Below are positions 24,029 through 36,654 of a stretch of 64,000 nt of DNA, piece after piece; the first letter of the stretch is position 1; every line of letters begins with the position of its first letter. Both the position numbers and the translations under genes were made by a program. The stretch covers positions 32,923,373-32,987,372 of the forward strand of contig NC_134019.1 in the NCBI RefSeq assembly GCF_040712315.1. Reading direction: 5' to 3'. Source of the DNA: Castanea sativa. Its lineage: Eukaryota; Streptophyta; Magnoliopsida; Fagales; Fagaceae. The notes under the pieces were generated by a model, which saw only the letters and a program-made list of their open reading frames with translations, did not search any database and was not told where the DNA came from.

Positions 24029-27000
24029 ATGGCTTTCCCGATCCATCAAGGAGTCTCCGTTTCTTCTTCCACTCCCCAGTGGGACTATGATGTCTTCTTG
24101 AGCTTTAGAGGTGAAGATACCCGCAATGGTTTTACTGGCCATTTATTTCAAGCTTTGTGTGACAACGGTATCAATACCTTCATTGATAATGACCTCCAAA
24201 GAGAAGAAGAAATTTCAGTGGAACTTGTTAAAGCTATTAAATCATCAATGATTTCAATTATCATATTCTTTTAAAACTACGCATTTTCGTCTTGGTGCTT
24301 GGAAGAACTTGTCGAGATTCTTAACTGCAAGCAAAATGGACAATTGGTTCTTCCAGTTTTTTACAAAGTGGATCCATCTGAAATACGCAAGCAAGAAGGT
24401 AAATTCAAATTAGCACTGGCTAAACATGAAAACAAATTCAAGGATAATACAGAGAAGGTGCAGAGGTGGAGGGCAGCTCTAAATGAAGCAGCTAGTTTGT
24501 CTGGATGGCATTATGAGGATGGGTATGTATCTAATAGCTAATGTTATGTTCTTTTATGACTTTTTGACTTCTAATGATTTTGTTACGACTACAAAATGCC
24601 AAATATGAAAAAATAAAAAATCTATTATGATCACCTCTTGAATTACTAAGTTAGTTAAGCTAGTGGAAATGGAAGAATTTAACATATGATGAGCTTTAAT
24701 CCCATAACCTCACCTTTCACCGACACTTGTGAGAAGAGGAAGTGTTGTTTGAATCAAAAGGTTCATCGACATAATCCTTTCAAAAACATTTCTCTAATTT
24801 TCTTAATCATTTCGTTCAAAGTATTATAAATGGGTTTTCAATAGGCTTGTTACCTCACCTAAGGTGAAGCTTTCATGCAACTACTTGCCAAAAGCCTAAA
24901 ACAATTTCTTACTAGGAAAAAAAAAAGAAAGAGAATAAATCAAAATCAAAGTTGTGAATAAAATATAGAATGTCATTTCGGTTTGGCAAAGAGACAAAAT
25001 ATACCTTTTAAAGATTTGATAATGTTATAGTTTCTCCCACCATTTTTTTTTTAAATCCAAAATTTCTTGATAATTTTGGTCGAGTATGGGAAGCCAAAAT
25101 CTTATTCCCAAAAAATTTAAAAATAAATAAATTATATTATACTTCTCAAATACTTGAATTATGCCCCTTAATTCAACTAATAATATGTCTAGTGTAGGTT
25201 GTAATGCACAAAGCTAGACATCTTGATTATTTTATTTTCATATTCATATTTTCAACTAGTTCTACTCGTTTAATGTCTTGTATGCTTTTTGATTGGCAGT
25301 GGCCCTGAATACAAATTCATACAACAAATTATTGAAAATATATCGATTACCAAATTAAATGGCAGACAGTTATTTGTTGCTAAATATCCCGTTGGAGTAA
25401 ATTCTCGTGCCAAGGCCATAGAATCGCTTTTAGATATTAAGGTAAATGATGTTCGAATGGTGGGGATTCATGGTCTTGGGGGAATAGGTAAGACAACTAT
25501 TGCAAAAGCTGTTTATAATAGAATTTTTATCATTTTGATGGAAGTTGCTTTCTAGAGAATGTTAGAGAAAATTCTGGAACAAATGATGGAATAATGCAAC
25601 TACAAGAGAATCTCCTTTTTAATATCTTAAGGGGCAAACATTTGAAGGTGGAGAGTGTAGCCCATGGAACCAATATGATAAGGGAAAGGCTTCAAAGTAA
25701 AAGGGTTCTTTTAATTCTTGATGACGTGGATAAATCAAAACAAATTGAAAATTTGTTTGGAAATTTTGATTGGTTTGTTTTAGGAAGTAGAGTCCTTATA
25801 ACAACAAGAGACGCACACTTGCTAGCTCCTCTTGAAAAAGTTTATGCAACTTACGAGGTGAAGGAATTGGTCAAACATGAAGCTCTTGAACTCTTTAATC
25901 AACATGCCTTCAAAGGAAATAAACTTGAGGAAGATTATTTTGAACTTGCAGACCAAGTCATACAATATGTCGGAGGCCTACCATTAGCCTTAACAATAAT
26001 AGGTTCTGATTTGTGTGGAAGATCAAAATCTGAATGGAAAGGTGCAATACATCAATATGGAAAAATTCCTAAAGGAGATATTCATGAAATACTTAAAGTA
26101 AGTTATGATGGATTGGAAGAAACTGAAAAAGATATTTTCCTCGATATTGCATGTTTCTTCAAGGGAAGGAACAATAATTATGTTGTAAATATATTAGATG
26201 CTTGCAATTTATATCCAACAATTGGTATTCCAAACCTTGTTAATAAATGTCTCGTAACTATTGGTCATGATGGCATATTGGGGATGCATGACTTGGTACA
26301 ACAAATGGGTAGGGAAATTGTTCGGCAAGAATCACCAAAAATCCTCAAAAAACGTAGTAGGTTATGGCATTATGAGGATGCTCTTGAAGTACTAACCGAA
26401 AGTAAGGTATAACTTCTTTTTATTTAGATTTTAACCCTTTTTTTTCTCATCAGGTAGAAGTGATAAGTTTTCTTGCTTTGATATTTTTCTTTTTAACATT
26501 ATAGAAAACATAAGTTTAACAAGATTATTTTTGCTTAAAATTTCAATATTATTATAGTTTTGTCAAATTCTATTGTGTTATATGTTTCACTTAATTCTTT
26601 ATCCAATCAGGGGTCAGACAAAATTGAAGGTCTATTGTTGCATTCCCCTAATCCAATAACAGTGCAACTACATGCTAAAGCTTTCAAAAAGATGAAAAAT
26701 CTGAAATTTCTTATAGTTCGTAATGTACTCATTTCTGAAGAACTTAAACATCTCCCTAATGGGTTAAAGTTACTTGAATGGCACCAATATCCTTTTTCCT
26801 TGCCATCCAATTATTGTCATCAACAACTTGTTGTACTTGAGATGCCTCGTAGTTGCATTAGATTGGAGAAGCTAATCAAGCAGGTATGAGTATTAGTATT
26901 GATGAATTTAGATTTCTTTCAATGTTATTTCTAAAATTTTGTAAGAACAATTTTTGGTTTTGTTTTCCTTGTAGGGGTTCTATTACAAAAATTTGATAAG

Positions 27001-27703
27001 TATCAATTTGAGTGAGTGTGTCTCCATTAGGAAATTACCTGACTTGTGCGCCCCAAACTTAGAGACATTGGACATTGCTGGTTGTGAAAATCTAATTGAA
27101 GTTCATGATGCCATTGGATCTCTTGATAAGCTTAGAAGTTGGGATCTCATGGATTGCAAAAAACTTCAAACTCTTCCTAGCAGCCTTAAGTTGAAATCTC
27201 TTCAATATTTTTGTCTATTTCGTTGTGAAAGCCTTGAAAAGTTTCCCAATATTCACCCAGAAATGAAATGTGACAGTTTATATTTTAGTAATAGTAATAT
27301 TAGAGAATGGCCTTTATCACTGGGGTATCTCATTAGAGTGCTTACTGAGTTAAACCTAGATAATTGTCAAAACCTTGGTGATTTCCTTGTTAGATTTTCG
27401 GGATATGAGTTTACGAACTTGAGAGCATTGCAAGTCTGGAAATGTGATGGAGATATAATTGAATCACATATTTTGATGAAGCCTGATTCCTTCCCCATGT
27501 TGATAGATTTAAATCTAGACGGTTCTAGTATTGTTACAATCCCAAGAAGCATTAGTAGATTTGCTACATTACGACAACTTTCCATGTGCTATTGCAATAA
27601 GCTTCGAGAAATTCCAAGGCTTCCACAGTCTATAAGACTTGTGGATGCAACGGACTGCATGTCGTTGGATCTACCATCATCATGCAGATTATTGAATCAG
27701 GTG

Positions 27704-27755
<52 letters not shown>

Positions 27756-28369
27756 TCATGGATCCCTCATTTTTTGATGACTCTGAATCATATGACGGTA
27801 GTTGTCATCTTGTACTACCAAGAATTGAGATTCCGAAGGGGTTCAAATTGAACCATCAGAGTGTTGGAAATTCTGTATCATTCGAGGTTGGTCGTGAATT
27901 TCAAAAATTAGTTCTTTGTTTTGCTTTTCGATCAGTAAAGGCGGAAGCTACGGAAGCAACTTGTTTTGTTGTTTCCACCAATGGTTTTTCTAAAAAAGAA
28001 ACAACATATTTCAGCCCGATAAAAGGAGGTTCAGAGCATCTGTACTTACGTACTGTATATCTTTGGGAATGGAATGATTCAAATCCATCTGAACAGAATC
28101 ATGTTACGATTACAGTTGAAATCAAGTATGGTGAAATAATCTCTTCTTCATATGACCCCATAATTACATGGTTGGGAGTCCATGTAGACTGTGTCTGTTG
28201 TCCTCAGAATATTGCTCACTTTACGCATGGTTTTGGGTCTTCCTTGGTCCCTGATGACAGCGATCGCCATTCTTTTCCATCCAATGTGGGATTTGATGAT
28301 GGGTTTGATCTGGGTTCCTCTTCTGACTTCAATCAGTTTCCAACATCAAAGAAGACAAGAACATCTTGA
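24029..28369 (+). pseudogene. TIR-NBS-LRR resistance gene, four exons, two disabling lesions
   Basis: TNL proteins are intracellular immune receptors: the TIR domain is an NAD-cleaving signalling module, NB-ARC a nucleotide switch, and the LRRs sense the ligand. Exon 1 (24029-24522): TIR with YDVFLSFRGEDTR and, later, SSWCLEELVEIL. Exon 2 (25300-26406): NB-ARC with P-loop GLGGIGKTT, kinase-2 LLILDDVDK, GSRVLITTRD, GGLPLAL and GMHDLVQQMGREIVR. Exon 3 (26611-26883) and exon 4 (26975-28369): LRRs, then a post-LRR domain with LPRIEIPKGF and HQSVGNSVSFEVG. Introns 24523-25299, 26407-26610 and 26884-26974 are GT-AG. Lesions: TAA at 24272-24274 inside the TIR, and a 1-base loss near 25527 just after the P-loop. 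Exons total 3269 nt; one added base gives exactly 1090 codons, which supports the model. An expressed truncated TIR peptide is possible but would lack the WCLEEL glutamate. Confidence 0.92.
27706..27756 (+). repeat. (CT)n(TA)n microsatellite inside TNL exon 4
   Basis: About 33 bp of CT followed by about 18 bp of TA lie in the open frame between the LRR region and the post-LRR domain, encoding alternating Ser-Leu and then Ile-Tyr. A strong donor-like CAG|GTGAGC stands just before it at 27701. The nearest AG (27800-27801) would remove 101 bp and break the frame, so the repeat more likely sits in the exon. Confidence 0.85.
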
Positions 28370-29248
28370 TCAAATTTCAAAGAATTATGCTTGCACCTGA
28401 AAGCAGCCTTGATGCCAAGGTATGCCTGCTTAGTTGCATTATTGGATTCACATCTTTGGCTGCCTTTATCATTCATAGGATTGTTGTTCAAGTATTTATA
28501 GGGAAATCAGGTTGTTAGGCTTTGTGTTTATTAGTTATAAAATAAGTATTTAGTTTTATTTATTAATTTATTTTAATGCAGTTGCTGTTGCTATTGAAGT
28601 AATTAGTAGGTCCAAGATCCATTTCCACCTTGCAATTTGATTATCGTTTATTATAATATTTGTCTTTTATTCATTTAATTTTTCAAGCACACAAGCTGTT
28701 CAATGAAATGCTTTTTCAGGATATTGATCCTATTTGCTTAGATGTTTCTGACCTATGAAATTCATAGAGCCAATTGTTAATGTTTTATTGTTATTTTCTA
28801 TAAAAAAAATTCTTTGATTACATTTGCTTTTCTTGTGGGTTTGAAATTTTGATTTTGTTAATTTTCATACATGTTTCTATACTTGTATTGATTCACTGAA
28901 TAATATTACTTAGATTTTTATTATTTTATTAAGAGATAAGTTACAACTAAACAAGAATGCATCAAACATATTACCAAGAGAAATAAAAATCAACTTTGCA
29001 CTAAACTATGGACTCAAAATCCTTGAGTATCCTTCCTTTCTCAAAGAGGCTATGGCAGCAAGTTAAGTCAATGTCTAATATAATCCTAGGCATATAGTTG
29101 GTACCAATTAGTTCTTTGGGGGTAAAAATAAGTTGGTACCAATTATATATTCTGCAGCAATGTCAAGTCTGAGGAGGCATTAAGCGAGCAAGTCCTTGGT
29201 TGAGTTTGCCATAATTGAGGGTTTTATTTTGATTCTCTGTAAGTTTAG
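28370..29248 (+). other. 3' flank of the TNL gene up to the Tat insertion
   Basis: No ORF. A CCAAG|GTATGC donor-like site about 50 bp after the stop codon suggests an intron in the 3' UTR, as in some TNL genes. The Tat element inserted 879 bp after the stop at TTTAG; the original flank continues at 43047. Confidence 0.5.
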
Positions 29249-30184
29249 TGTAGAGAGGGAAAATTCCCGACCTATCACAAGCTGACACATCATGCTACCA
29301 AGTCCACAAAATACAACCAATTACAAAGCGTCACGTACTGCTGCTAGGTTTTGCCATCACTATTCAGAATCCAATAGAAATTTGCCAAGTGTCATTGAAA
29401 TAAAGGCATGAAACTGCATCAGCATGCGTAAGCAATGACACAAGCAGCCCTGCACGTGTAAGCGATGACACAAGCAATCCAGCACGTGTAAGCGATGACA
29501 TAAGCGGACCAATCAGGCTGTGACAAGCGTCACCAATCAGACTCCGCCACGTGTCTCTCACCCACCCCTAAACTCCTATAAATAGAAGCCTTCCTAAGAC
29601 ATTTAGGAGGACATAGAAAAGGAAGAAGTTATCTTGAGTTCAGAAATCCAGAAGCTCTGTCGGAATCAAACTCCAAAGCCTTCAAGAATTTCAAGAACTT
29701 CAACCTCGAATACAGACAACATTCGAAGCAAAATCATCCAAACTACTCGTCCAGATCTCAAAGTTCACTAGAATCAAACTCAAAAGCCTCCAGAAACCTC
29801 AACAAACCATAAATCAACGAAGCTCTACGGAATCAAGCCTCTAAAGCACCGAAGAATTTCTACCACAAACCTTCAAACACGAAGAACACACGAAGAACAC
29901 GAAGAACAAAGAATTTCTAACAAGCTCATAGCCAGAGATTCATTGTAATTCCGTTTCAAAGATCTTCGATCTATTCCTCAGCTAAATTGAAGAATATCTT
30001 ATGTTCAAATCAAAATCACATTACCACAATTCCAATCAATAAATCTTTCAAGGAGATCGAATCAAAGGATCACTCTTTTGTAATTACAGAGAACTGTACC
30101 ACATATTTATCAATACAAATTCGTATTTGTGAAACTATTTTACTTGTTTGATTTATTTCGAACTAAGAAATTTAGTCGTCTACA
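29249..30184 (+). mobile_element. 5' LTR of the Tat element (936 bp)
   Basis: Starts TGTAGAGAGGG, ends CGTCTACA. It contains the tandem G-box block and TATA box listed separately. Downstream of the TATA it is rich in GAA/CAA and non-coding. Exactly the same length as the 3' LTR. Confidence 0.95.
29422..29586 (+). promoter_or_regulatory. LTR promoter: three 30-bp repeats with G-boxes, then TATA box
   Basis: Three head-to-tail 30-bp units (29422-29451, 29452-29481, 29482-29511) share GTAAGCGATGACA. The last two contain CACGTG (G-box/ABRE core), and a fourth CACGTG lies near 29549. CTATAAATAG at 29577-29586 is the TATA box, about 65 bp after the repeats. G-boxes bind bZIP and bHLH factors in ABA, light or stress responses; that this LTR responds to them is inference. 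The same block occurs in the 3' LTR at 42279-42368. Confidence 0.75.
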
Positions 30185-30189
30185 AATTC

Positions 30190-30207
30190 TGGCACGCCCG
30201 GTGGGAC
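30190..30207 (+). other. Primer-binding site of the Tat element
   Basis: TGGCACGCCCGGTGGGAC begins five bases after the LTR end and starts with the TGG expected opposite a tRNA CCA end. I do not assign the tRNA. Confidence 0.7.
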
Positions 30208-30302
30208 ATCTCTGCCTCTCATCTCTTTCTCCTTCAAAAGAAAAGAAATTCGATCTGCTACTAGCTTCGACGGCTTCTAACAAGAATGCTCAAAAATCGG
30301 TG

Positions 30303-33300
30303 ATGGATGCTTCCGTTGCGGATGATTATGTTAGCCCAATCACTCGTAGTCGATCCAAAGCTCTTGATCAACCGCAACCCCAATCAACCAAAGAAAGCAA
30401 GCTTCATAATATCATCTCTCTAGACTTTCTTGCAAAAAGGAAAGCTACCGCTAAGGATTCATCTGTCTCGAAGGATTTTGAGATCAATGATGAATCATCC
30501 CCAACAAAGACCTTTTCTATCAACTCTTCACCCGTGATGAGAAGCCTAAGGAACAAAATGCCTTCGACTCATCCTGTCTCATCGTTTTCTCCATCATATC
30601 TAGAGGTCATGCCAGTAATGATGACCAACACCTCTACTGTGGAAGAAAAGATGGCTGAAATGGAACAAAGGGTCACCCTTCTCATAAAAGCACTTGAAGA
30701 TAAGGATGTCCAAATTGCAACCCTGATGAACAAACTGGAAGTCCAAGATTCGGGTGAATCAAATCCAGACCTTGAGCACCCTCCTGGCTTTACCTTGAAG
30801 GAAGAAAACACTAGGGGTGATAAGGGAAAAGGAGGTGAAGGCACTTCTCAACAAGGACATTCCAACTCAATGGCCTCGATATCTGTACAACAACTGCAGG
30901 ACATGATAACGAACACCATACGAGCACAATATGGAGGTTCTTCCACACATTCTCTTATGTATTCAAAACCTTATACGAAGCGCATTGACAATATGAGAAT
31001 GCCAAATGGGTATCAACCCCCCAAATTCTTGCAATTCGATGGCAAGGGAAACCCTAAGCAACACATTGCTCACTTTGTAGAAACCTGTGAGAACGCAGGG
31101 ACTCAAGGAGGCCTCTTTGTAAAGCAGTTTGTTCGTTCATTGAAAGAGAATGCCTTTGATTGGTATACAGACTTGGAACCTGAGTCGATTGATAGTTGGG
31201 ATCAGTTGGAAAGGGAGTTCCTTAACCGGTTTTACAGCACGCGCCGCACGGTAAGCATGATGGAGCTTACCAATACTAAGCAGTGGAAAGACGAACCCGT
31301 TGTTGACTATATCAGTCGGTGGCGTTCTTTGAGTTTAGATTGTAAGGATAGACTGTCTGAAATATCTGCTGTAGAAATGTGCATCCAAGGCATGCATTGG
31401 GGACTTCTGTACATCCTACAAGGGGTAAAACCCCGAACATTCGAAGAATTGGCAACTCGTGCGCACGACATGGAATTGAGTATCTCTTGCCATGAAATTA
31501 TGAAACCTCCCGTACCTGAAGAAAAGAAAGAAAGGCGAGAAGTAAGGAAAAATGATAGGAATACGAAAAGTAATGTCAGACACTCCATGAATGTCAACTC
31601 TGCCCCAGTCAAAATTTCAACGGGAAATGTAAAGGCTAACGAAAAGAGGCTTGAGGGAGGCCAATGACGCGAGACGCGTCGCTCATCACTCAAGGAATGG
31701 GAACAAAAGGTGTATCCTTTCCTTGATGCTGATATACCTGAAATGCTAGAACAACTGCTCAACTTGAAATTAATTGAATTGCCAGAATGCAAACGACCGG
31801 AAGAAATAGGAAAGGTTGATGACCCGAACTATTGTAAGTATCATCGCATCATAAGTCATCCGATCCAAAAATGCTTTGTTCTTAAAGAACTCATCATGAA
31901 GCTAGCCAAGGAAAGGAAAATCGACTTAGATGTTAATGATGTTGCTTAGTCAAACCTTGTAACATTTGCTTACGGGTCGCCTAGTTGCAAGTCTCTGACT
32001 ACTAAGCAGAGGGCGAATACCACGTTCATCCGATTTGGCTCTTTGGAACCTGTTCAAGTTCAGCTCTCACAAAAAGCATCTGATTATAACTCAAATGATG
32101 ATAAAAAGTCAACAATGGATGAGGAAGAGGGTTGGACGTTGGTTACTCGTAAGAGATGGAAGAAGAGACGAGTATTCCCTCTTTATTTGATCACCCAAGA
32201 GTCTAGAAGAGCACAAAACCAAATTTAGCCGCAGTCAAGAAGAAAGAATGATAAAAGAAAAGAAAGACTAAGAACGGAAATGTGTGATGATTCTGCACAA
32301 ACCCAAAAATTTCGAAGTCTTGTCACATTGGAAGAATTTTTCCCCATAAAATTCTTTCAAAACAAGTCAGCGGAGGCTGTTCACACGGTCTCTCGTTGTG
32401 AAGTTGATGAAAAACAAAAAGGTGTTGACCATGGTAGTTCGAATGAGACTTTGTCGTCTTTAGAACAACTCAAATCTCAGGTTGATAAAGTTGAACCCTC
32501 GCAATCCTCCACCTCACCGAAAGAAGGGATCATCCAAGCTCTTAAAGAGCCAAAGATTTACACTCCTTGTACCAATACACTTCAACAAACACAGGAATGT
32601 TTCGCGTGCTCTCCAGACTTGACTTTCACTGACAAGGATCTATTGTTAGGCCCTAAGCCTCACAATTGTCCACTTTATGTCTCTGGTTATGTTCGTGAAC
32701 AAAAAATTGATCGCATTCTCATTGATAGAGGTTCAGCTATTAATATACTACCGAAAATGACAATGAGACGACTTGGTCTTGCTATGGAGGAATTATCACA
32801 CAGTCGCTTGGTCATGCAAGGTTTTAACTAAGGAGGACAATGCGCCATCAGCATGATACACTTAGAGTTAATTATTGGAGAATTGACAAGCAACGTTTTG
32901 TTCCATGTCATTGATGCCAAGACAACCTACAACATGTTGTTAGGACGTCCATGGATCCATGGGAACGGAATAGTGCTGTCAACTTTGCACCAATGTTTCA
33001 AGTATCTTCAAGGTGGAATAAAGAAAGTAGATGCCGACTTGAAGCATTTTTCTGAAACTGAAGCTCACTTTGCTAACGCGAAGTTTTATGTAGAAGATGA
33101 TATCCCTAATGAAGTTCTCCCAGTTGAAGTCCCGTCCATGAAAAGCAAGCAGGGTGAAAAAAAGCATGTTAAATTCATCACTAGAGAGGATATTCCTTCC
33201 CCAAAGGAAGATCCACGATATGGGAATAACTAGTGTAGTGAGTCTACTAGCAATTCAGAGAGAGCAGGTGAAAGTTCTACGCCTTCCAATAACCCTCCAT

Positions 33301-33583
33301 TCCTCCGTTATGTACCATTGTCACGCCGTAAAAACGGACAATCACCATTCACGGAATGCCTTCAATCTATAATGGACATGCAAAGACCTCCTACAAAGCT
33401 CACGATGAAGGATGTAACCATATTGAAAGAAAATCATGTAATGCCTTTAACTTCATCCACAAATCCTTTGCGCTCAAAGCCACTAAATGGATTCGTGAGG
33501 TCTTCACAAAGTCTGACAGAGCATGGTATTCTACCAAGTAAACGGACGAAAGAATGGTTTGATCCAAAGGCATATAGGCTATA
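30303..33583 (+). pseudogene. Tat gag-protease region, one frame with internal stops
   Basis: One reading frame runs from the ATG at 30303 (MDASVADDYVSPITRSRSK) to 33583. An N-terminal basic/polar part and a short coiled coil (TVEEKMAEMEQRVTLLIKAL) precede the gag core (about 31000-31480: FLQFDGKGNPKQHIAHFVE, FDWYTDLEPESIDSW). Next come a Tat-typical segment (LNLKLIELPECKRPEE, DPNYCKYHR) and the protease with IDRGSAINILP (Asp codon 32724) and YNMLLGRPWIHG. In-frame stops are TGA 31665, TAG 31947, TAG 32226, TAA 32829, TAG 33231 and TAG 33582. Several look like C-to-T changes of CAG, CAA or CGA. The frame shifts by a 1-base loss near 33585 into pol. An ATG in the LTR at 30129 also opens the frame, but 30303 lies past the primer-binding site and is the better start. 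Confidence 0.88.
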
Positions 33584-33586
33584 GCC

Positions 33587-35850
33587 AAAGCAGGCTATGA
33601 TTTCTCAAAACAAAGCGGCCTAGGGAAACTAATTCCAGAAGCCACCGGAGAAAAGATGCACGGCCTTAGTAAAACGCAAGGGAAAATGCGACTTGAGGGG
33701 CATGAAATTCCTATCCCAAAGATCGGAATAGGTTATACTCCAGAACCACCGGCTCAAATATGGATCAATAAAAGAAGCAATGCTTCAAGTTTCCAATACA
33801 TAACAGTAGAGGTTGATGAAAGTTTGAATCAAAGAAAAGATCACTCTTCATCACGCATCTCAGTTTTCGATCGCATTAAGGCTTCATCGTCACGAATTAC
33901 AGTGTTCGACAGGTTGGATACGGCTTGTTTAACGCAAAGTCGGGACACTTTTGCGTGTGGATCGGTCTTTAATCGATTGGGGGCAACAAAAAGGCCCATT
34001 GATACTTGTTCTCAAAGCTCAATAAACTTTGAGGACCAAAATGAGGAGAAAGCTAATGATGAGATACGTAGTAGTATTCCTTCACGCATGAAGCGTAACT
34101 TTATCTTGGATATCAGCACTGAAGGAGCTCTCAAAGTCAAAAGGCGAACGATTGTACGCACAAGTCAGTCACTCGTCCACAATGAGCAAAATGAAGAAGT
34201 ATCATCCTCATATCACATTACAGTAGAAGAAGATACACTGTCAGATGATGAAGCTATAAAGAATGAGGTCGATGAAGCTCCCCTAGCCTTGGAAGATGGA
34301 GTACAGGCTACAGTTGATGAACTTAAAGAGATCAATTTAGGAACTACTGAAGAACCTCGACCGACTTTCATCAGTGCCTTTCTCACTCCTGCAGAAGAAG
34401 AAGGATACCTCCAGCTCCTGGTAGAATATAAAGATGTGTTTGCTTGGACTTACAAAGAAATGCCTGGGCTTAATCCAAGTATTGCTTTACACCATTTGGC
34501 AGTAAAGAAGGGCGTGCACCCAGTAAAACAAGCTCAAAGACGCTTTCGGCCGGAGCTTATCCCTCAAATAGAAACTGAGGTCAATAAGCTAATTGAGGCA
34601 GGCTTCATCCGTGAAGTACAGTATCCGGAGTGGATCTCTAATATTGTCCTTGTCAAAAAGAAGAATGGACAAATCCGGGTGTGCGTTGACTTCCGTGACC
34701 TGAACAATGCATGTCCAAAGGATGATTTTTCGTTGCTTATCACTGAGATCATGGTTGATGCCACTGCTGGTCATGAAGCCTTATCTTTCATGGATGGCTC
34801 TTCTGGTTACAACCAAATTCGAATGAATCCTAAGGATGAAGAGTTCACAGCTTTTCGTACCCCTAAAGGTATTTACTGTTACAAAGTGATGCCTTTTGGA
34901 TTAAAGAACGCCGGTGCCACTTATCAACAAGCCATGCAAAAGATCTTCGATAATGTACTTCATAAGTACGTGGAGTGTTATATCGATGATCTGGTGGTTA
35001 AAACAAAAAGGAGGGAAGACCATCTGGTAGATTTGCGATTCGTGTTCAACCACTTAAGAAAGTATCATCTTAAAATGAACCCTCGCAAATGCGCTTTCGA
35101 CGTAACATCCGGGAAATTTATTGGTTTCATTGTGAGGCACCGCAGTATTGAAATTGACCAGTCCAAAATTGAAGCTATCCAGAAAATGCCAGAGCCCAAG
35201 AACCTGCGAGAACTTAGAGGCTTGCAAGGAAAACTAGCTTACATACGACGATTTATTTCAAACTTGGCAGGTCGATGTCAACCTTTCAATAGATTAATGA
35301 AGAAGGATGCACACTTTCAATGGGATGAGGCTTGTAGCAATGCTTTTGCGCGCATCAAAAGATACTTGCTTAATCCTCCAGTTTTAGGTGCTCCTATCCC
35401 AGGAAAGCCTTTGGTGTTGTACATCGCGGCACAAGAAAGGTCTCTAGGTGCTCTTATGGCACAAGAAAATAAAGAAGGGAAAGAAAGGGCCCTTTATTAT
35501 TTGAGTCGGACTCTCAATGGAGCTGAATTAAATTATTCTCCTATTGAAAAGATGTGCCTCGCTCTTTTCTTTGCCATAGACAAACTGGAACATTACATGC
35601 AAGCACATACGGTCCGTTTGATAGCAAAGGTGGACCCGGTTAAATATGTCCTTTCCAGGCCAGTGGTTTTGGGTCGCATAGCTCGATGGGCAGTCTTGCT
35701 GCAACAATACGACCTTACATATGTTCCGCAAAAAGCCATCAAAGGACAAGTATTGGCAGATTTCTTAGCTGATCACCCAGTTCCATCTGATTGGGAGTTC
35801 TCTGATGATTTCCCAGACGAAGATGTGTTTTACATTGAAGTAATGCCACC
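33587..35850 (+). pseudogene. Tat reverse transcriptase and RNase H
   Basis: A continuous 750-codon frame. The N-terminal linker holds HGLSKTQGKMRLEG and paired ISVFDRI/ITVFDRL phrases near 33860-33910. The RT domain (about 34500-35060) contains VCVDFRDLNNACPKDDF, SFMDGSSGYNQI, MPFGLKNAGATYQ and the catalytic YIDD box (34979-34990). The thumb/connection (GKLAYIRRFISNLAGRC) and a gypsy RNase H (about 35380-35790: LSRTLNGAELNYSPIEKMCLALFFA, QVLADFLADHPV) follow. It copies element RNA to DNA and degrades the RNA template. This part alone has no stop; the frame is lost near 35850, just before the second RNase H. It would depend on a readthrough or shift it no longer has from gag. Confidence 0.93.
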
Positions 35851-36654
35851 ATGGATGACGTTTTCGATGGGGCTACACGTCAAGAAGGAGCGGGGGCAGG
35901 TGTAGTGTTTGTTTCTCCACAACGACAAATACTTCTATATTCGTTCTCATTAAGTGAACTTTGCTCTAACAATGTAGCCGAATATCAAGCATTGATCATT
36001 GGTCTACAAATGACCATTGAAATCGGCATATCGCATCTCAAGATCTTTGGGGATTCCAAATTAATTATCAACCAAACCTTGGAACAGTATGATGTCAAGA
36101 AAGAAGACCTTGTCCCTTATTGCAAATATGCAAAGAAGTTGCTCACAAATTTTGAGGCAATTACATTGGAGCATATACTGAGGAAAGAGAATAGACAGGC
36201 TGATGCTTTAGCTAATTTGGCTACCACCTTAGCATTGTCTCAAGAAGAGATAGCCAAAGTTGCTGTTTCCCAAAGGTGGGTGGTGCCTTCCGTGATTGAA
36301 GAAGAAAAAGAAGAAAAGCAAGCCAACGTCATTTCTGTATGCCTTGTCGAAAAGGAAGATTGGCGACAAAAAATCATTGAGTACCTTCAACATGGAAGAC
36401 TCCCAGATGATGTACGCCACAAGACCGAAGTTCGGCGAGGAGCTGCTCGATTCGTTTACTATAAAGAAACTCTCTTTCGCCGTTCATTTGATGGTTTGTT
36501 TCTCCGTTGCTTAGGAGAGGAAGAGGCTAAACAAGCCTTAGAAGAGGCTCATTCTGGAATATGCGGTGCACACCAATTAGGTCCTAAGTTACACTACAGG
36601 ATCAAGCGAATGGGTTACTATTGGCCTACGATGGTGAGAGATTCCATGGCGTAA
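35851..36654 (+). pseudogene. Second (archaeal-like) RNase H and integrase N-terminus
   Basis: A shifted 267-codon frame that should join to RT. The first 130 residues are an RNase H of the plant Tat aRNH kind, with all four acidic positions visible: D in FDGATRQ, E in AEYQALI, D in IFGDSKLI and D in RQADALANL. Around 36460-36640 the integrase zinc-binding start appears (EEAHSGICGAHQLG, MGYYWPTMVRDSM). The frame ends at a TAA at 36652, before the paired cysteines. The dual RNase H is the diagnostic trait of this lineage. Confidence 0.9.

Noticed and set aside
27701..27801. A 101-bp mini-intron removing the microsatellite from the TNL gene
   Set aside because: Donor consensus is good, but splicing to the nearest AG shifts the frame and meets a stop within ten codons, while the unspliced frame stays open to the gene's end.
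29422..29511. CRISPR-like direct repeats
   Set aside because: The 30-bp units are contiguous without spacers and occur in a plant LTR promoter. The same reasoning excludes the 57-bp arrays.
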